A stretch of DNA of 64,000 bases from Pseudomonas sp. Irchel s3h14 (lineage in GTDB: Bacteria; Pseudomonadota; Gammaproteobacteria; Pseudomonadales; Pseudomonadaceae): the NCBI RefSeq assembly GCF_900187425.1, contig NZ_FYDJ01000012.1, forward strand, positions 62,001 through 126,000. The letters run 5' to 3'. Positions 61,011 through 64,000 of the stretch are shown here, piece by piece. The notes beneath the pieces were generated by a model. It saw nothing but the letters and a program-made list of their open reading frames with translations, had not been told where the DNA came from and ran no database searches. The stretch's first letter is position 1. Every line of letters starts with the position of its first letter. Made by a program: the position numbers and the translations under genes.

Positions 61011-62270
61011 ATGGCAAACGTGCAAAGCGGCAAAATGATCGTCGGTCTCGATATCGGCACCTCCAAGGTGGTGGCGCTGGTCGGCGAGGTCTCGGACGAC
61101 GGCACGCTGGAAATCGTCGGGATCGGTACCCATCCGTCCCGTGGCCTGAAGAAAGGCGTGGTGGTGAACATTGAGTCCACCGTGCAATCGATCCAGCGCG
61201 CGATCGAAGAGGCGCAGCTGATGGCTGGTTGCCGCATTCACTCGGCGTTCGTCGGCGTGGCTGGCAATCATATCCGCAGCCTGAACTCTCACGGCATCGT
61301 GGCGATTCGTGATCGCGAAGTCAGTTCCGCCGACCTCGAGCGCGTTCTCGACGCCGCCCAGGCTGTAGCGATCCCGGCTGACCAGCGCGTGCTGCACACC
61401 CTGCCGCAGGATTACGTGATCGATAACCAGGAAGGCGTTCGTGAGCCTCTGGGCATGTCGGGCGTACGTCTGGAAGCCAAGGTTCACGTGGTCACCTGCG
61501 CCGTCAACGCCGCACAGAACATTGAAAAATGCGTGCGTCGCTGCGGCCTGGAAATCGACGACATCATTCTCGAGCAACTGGCTTCGGCCTACTCGGTCCT
61601 GACCGACGACGAGAAAGAGCTGGGCGTGTGCCTGGTGGACATCGGTGGCGGCACCACCGACATCGCGATCTTCACCGAAGGCGCGATCCGTCACACCGCG
61701 GTGATCCCGATTGCGGGCGATCAGGTGACCAACGACATCGCCATGGCGTTGCGCACTCCAACCCAGTACGCCGAAGAAATCAAGATTCGCTACGCCTGCG
61801 CCCTGGCCAAACTGGCCGGTGCCGGTGAAACCATCAAGGTTCCAAGCGTTGGCGACCGTCCACCGCGCGAGCTGTCCCGTCAGGCCCTGGCCGAAGTGGT
61901 CGAGCCGCGTTACGACGAGCTGTTCACGCTGATCCAGGCCGAGCTGCGTCGCAGCGGCTACGAAGACCTGATCCCGGCCGGCATCGTGCTGACCGGTGGT
62001 ACGTCGAAGATGGAAGGCGCGGTCGAACTGGCCGAAGAAATCTTCCACATGCCGGTCCGCCTGGGCGTGCCGCATGGCGTCAAGGGCCTGGACGATGTGG
62101 TGCGTAACCCGATTTATTCCACCGGCGTTGGCCTGTTGATGTACGGCCTGCAGAAGCAGTCCGACGGGATTTCGTTCTCGGGCATCAGCAGCCGCGACAG
62201 CTACAGCAATGAAGAACCGAAAGTCGCCTTGCTCGATCGCTTCAAGAGCTGGGTGCAAGGCAACTTCTAA
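61011..62270 (+). CDS. ftsA: Cell division protein FtsA
   Basis: A 419-residue actin-like ATPase tethering FtsZ to the membrane. The phosphate 1 loop is VGLDIGTSKVVALVGE (9-24), phosphate 2 is CLVDIGGGTTDIAIF, and the adenosine loop is GIVLTGGTSKMEG. The C-terminal amphipathic membrane helix is LLDRFKSWVQGNF. AAGAAGAGG precedes the ATG. A 71-base gap separates it from ftsZ. Confidence 0.98.
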   Translation: MANVQSGKMIVGLDIGTSKVVALVGEVSDDGTLEIVGIGTHPSRGLKKGVVVNIESTVQSIQRAIEEAQLMAGCRIHSAFVGVAGNHIRSLNSHGIVAIRDREVSSADLERVLDAAQAVAIPADQRVLHTLPQDYVIDNQEGVREPLGMSGVRLEAKVHVVTCAVNAAQNIEKCVRRCGLEIDDIILEQLASAYSVLTDDEKELGVCLVDIGGGTTDIAIFTEGAIRHTAVIPIAGDQVTNDIAMALRTPTQYAEEIKIRYACALAKLAGAGETIKVPSVGDRPPRELSRQALAEVVEPRYDELFTLIQAELRRSGYEDLIPAGIVLTGGTSKMEGAVELAEEIFHMPVRLGVPHGVKGLDDVVRNPIYSTGVGLLMYGLQKQSDGISFSGISSRDSYSNEEPKVALLDRFKSWVQGNF

Positions 62271-62341
62271 AGATTTACCGCAGCACCGTTGTAGATACAG
62301 GCAGTAGGCGAAAAAACTAGAGAAATGAAAGGAGAGGGAAA

Positions 62342-63535
62342 ATGTTCGAACTCGTAGACAACATCCCCGCAAGCCCGGTTATTAAAGTTATCGGTGTTGG
62401 CGGAGGCGGCGGCAACGCCGTCAACCACATGGTCAAGAGCAACATTGAAGGCGTTGAATTCATCTGCGCCAACACTGATGCCCAAGCGCTGAAATCCATC
62501 GGCGCGCGGACCATCCTGCAACTGGGCACCGGCGTGACCAAAGGTCTCGGCGCTGGCGCCAACCCTGAAGTAGGTCGTCAGGCCGCTCTCGAAGATCGTG
62601 AGCGCATTGCCGAAGTCCTGCAGGGCACCAATATGGTGTTCATCACCACTGGCATGGGCGGTGGTACCGGTACCGGTGCTGCGCCGATCATTGCTGAAGT
62701 GGCCAAGGAAATGGGGATTCTCACCGTTGCGGTGGTGACTCGTCCGTTCCCGTTCGAAGGCCGCAAGCGCATGCAGATCGCCGACGAAGGTATCCGTCTG
62801 CTGTCTGAAAGCGTCGACTCGTTGATCACCATTCCCAACGAGAAGCTGCTGACCATCCTTGGCAAGGACGCAAGCCTGCTGTCCGCATTCGCCAAGGCCG
62901 ACGATGTACTGGCCGGTGCCGTTCGCGGTATCTCCGACATCATCAAGCGTCCGGGCATGATCAACGTCGACTTTGCCGACGTACGGACCGTGATGAGCGA
63001 AATGGGCATGGCGATGATGGGCACTGGCTGCGCCAGCGGTCCGAACCGTGCACGTGAGGCCACTGAAGCGGCCATTCGCAACCCGTTGCTGGAAGACGTG
63101 AACCTGCAAGGTGCACGCGGCATCCTGGTGAATATCACCGCCGGTCCTGACCTGTCCCTGGGTGAGTACTCCGACGTGGGTAGCATCATCGAAGCCTTCG
63201 CTTCCGAGCACGCGATGGTCAAGGTCGGTACCGTTATCGATCCGGACATGCGCGACGAGCTGCACGTGACCGTGGTTGCTACTGGTCTGGGCGCGAAAAT
63301 CGAGAAACCTGTGAAGGTCATCGACAACACCATGCACACGTCCGTGGCTTCGCAACCGCAGCAACAAGCGCCTTCGCGTCAGGAAGCGCCAGCGGTAAAC
63401 TATCGTGACCTGGACCGTCCGACCGTCATGCGCAACCAGGCTCAGGCCGGTGCTGCGACTGCCGCGAAGATGAATCCGCAAGATGATCTGGACTACCTGG
63501 ACATCCCGGCTTTCCTGCGTCGTCAGGCCGATTAA
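62342..63535 (+). CDS. ftsZ: Cell division GTPase FtsZ
   Basis: A 397-residue tubulin homologue forming the Z-ring. The GTP tubulin signature is GMGGGTGTGAAP (about 101-112), VIGVGGGGGNAVNHM starts the nucleotide domain, and the T7 loop is PGMINVDFADV. A Gln/Ala-rich linker leads to the C-terminal peptide DYLDIPAFLRRQAD that binds FtsA and ZipA. AAAGGAGAGG precedes the ATG. A 112-base gap follows before lpxC. Confidence 0.99.
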   Translation: MFELVDNIPASPVIKVIGVGGGGGNAVNHMVKSNIEGVEFICANTDAQALKSIGARTILQLGTGVTKGLGAGANPEVGRQAALEDRERIAEVLQGTNMVFITTGMGGGTGTGAAPIIAEVAKEMGILTVAVVTRPFPFEGRKRMQIADEGIRLLSESVDSLITIPNEKLLTILGKDASLLSAFAKADDVLAGAVRGISDIIKRPGMINVDFADVRTVMSEMGMAMMGTGCASGPNRAREATEAAIRNPLLEDVNLQGARGILVNITAGPDLSLGEYSDVGSIIEAFASEHAMVKVGTVIDPDMRDELHVTVVATGLGAKIEKPVKVIDNTMHTSVASQPQQQAPSRQEAPAVNYRDLDRPTVMRNQAQAGAATAAKMNPQDDLDYLDIPAFLRRQAD

Positions 63536-63647
63536 TGGAATGTATCAGGGCTATGAAGGTGATTGGTGTTCAGCAAAGGTCTGGTCTGCTATCATCGCCA
63601 GCCTTTGTTGATACCAGTTCGCAATTTGCGCTGAAGCGGCCCAAGCC

Positions 63648-64000
63648 ATGATTAAACAACGCACACTGAAAAATATTATCCGTGCTACAGGTGTAGGCCT
63701 GCACTCCGGGGAGAAGGTATACCTGACCCTCAAGCCCGCACCTATCGACACCGGCATTGTGTTTGTTCGTGCCGATCTCGACCCTGTGGTGCAGATTCCT
63801 GCCCGCGCGGAAAACGTTGGTGAAACCACGATGTCGACCACATTGGTCAGTGGTGACACCAAAGTGGATACGGTGGAGCACTTGCTCTCGGCCATGGCTG
63901 GCCTGGGCATCGATAACGCCTACGTCGAGCTCTCCGCGTCTGAAGTTCCGATCATGGATGGTAGCGCTGGACCTTTCGTATTCCTGATCCAATCGGCCGG
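63648..64000 (+). CDS. lpxC: UDP-3-O-acyl-N-acetylglucosamine deacetylase LpxC (partial)
   Basis: The first 117 or so codons of lpxC; the gene runs out of the window. It begins MIKQRTLKNIIRATGVGLHSG, and the zinc ligand His is in VDTVEHLLSAMAGLGI, with NAYVELSASEVPIMDGSAGPF after it. LpxC catalyses the committed step of lipid A synthesis. A TATCAT -10-like hexamer (63590-63595) upstream suggests its own promoter. Confidence 0.97.
   Translation, partial: MIKQRTLKNIIRATGVGLHSGEKVYLTLKPAPIDTGIVFVRADLDPVVQIPARAENVGETTMSTTLVSGDTKVDTVEHLLSAMAGLGIDNAYVELSASEVPIMDGSAGPFVFLIQSA

Overview
The window is chromosomal DNA of a Pseudomonas, most likely of the P. fluorescens group. The evidence is the uniformly high-GC codon use, the fluorescens-type REP doublets (core GTGGGAGCGGGCTTGCTCGC), and a gene order rplM-rpsI-petABC-sspAB / rsmI-lpoA-yraN-gmhA-dolP / rnpB / mraZ...ftsZ-lpxC typical of pseudomonads. 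No phage, plasmid, insertion sequence, CRISPR array or tRNA gene was recognised.

Layout. 1-13.9 kb: scattered housekeeping and unknown genes: a small Pseudomonas protein, a YajG lipoprotein, a PlsC-like acyltransferase, a three-gene run ending in an unusual SRAP protein, a Cache chemoreceptor, an M48 lipoprotein protease, a GDT1-type cation exporter behind a yybP-ykoY (Mn2+) riboswitch, rsmC, a 2-hydroxyacid dehydrogenase, a LysE exporter and an acyl-CoA ligase. 12.3-20.6 kb: the acyl-CoA ligase, a DUF1302 and a DUF1329 envelope protein and a MalT-like LuxR regulator form one lipid-related locus. 20.7-21.7 kb: a PP2C phosphatase-like gene lacking one metal ligand beside apparent gene debris. 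21.7-27.1 kb: an MBL hydrolase, an OmpA lipoprotein, YhcB/ZapG, a hydrolase-trpS pair and ZapE. 27.1-32.5 kb: the main accessory cluster: an FAD amino-acid 2-monooxygenase (IaaM/DavB type), a nitrilase-superfamily amidase, an internally duplicated membrane protein and an asparaginase, all on the minus strand. 32.7-36.2 kb: a GlxA-type regulator, an LCAD-like acyl-CoA dehydrogenase and a Tas-like aldo-keto reductase.

36.4-64.0 kb is core genome. It holds ribosomal proteins L13 and S9, the three cytochrome bc1 subunits, SspA/SspB, the divergent rsmI and lpoA-yraN-gmhA-dolP unit, RNase P RNA, and then the whole division and cell wall (dcw) cluster mraZ-rsmH-ftsL-ftsI-murE-murF-mraY-murD-ftsW-murG-murC-ddlB-ftsQ-ftsA-ftsZ, running into lpxC at the edge. 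The dcw cluster has a readable sigma70-type promoter with three 10-bp-phased GTGGS repeats just downstream, the expected MraZ operator.

The two best candidates for undescribed biology are the monooxygenase-amidase-transporter-like cluster, which looks like a DavBA-type amino acid to amide to acid route with unknown substrate, and the DUF1302/DUF1329 locus. Smaller oddities are a SRAP protein missing two expected active-site residues, a PP2C protein missing a metal ligand next to a gene remnant, a TrpS with an added C-terminal domain, and a three-copy palindromic repeat family distinct from REP.
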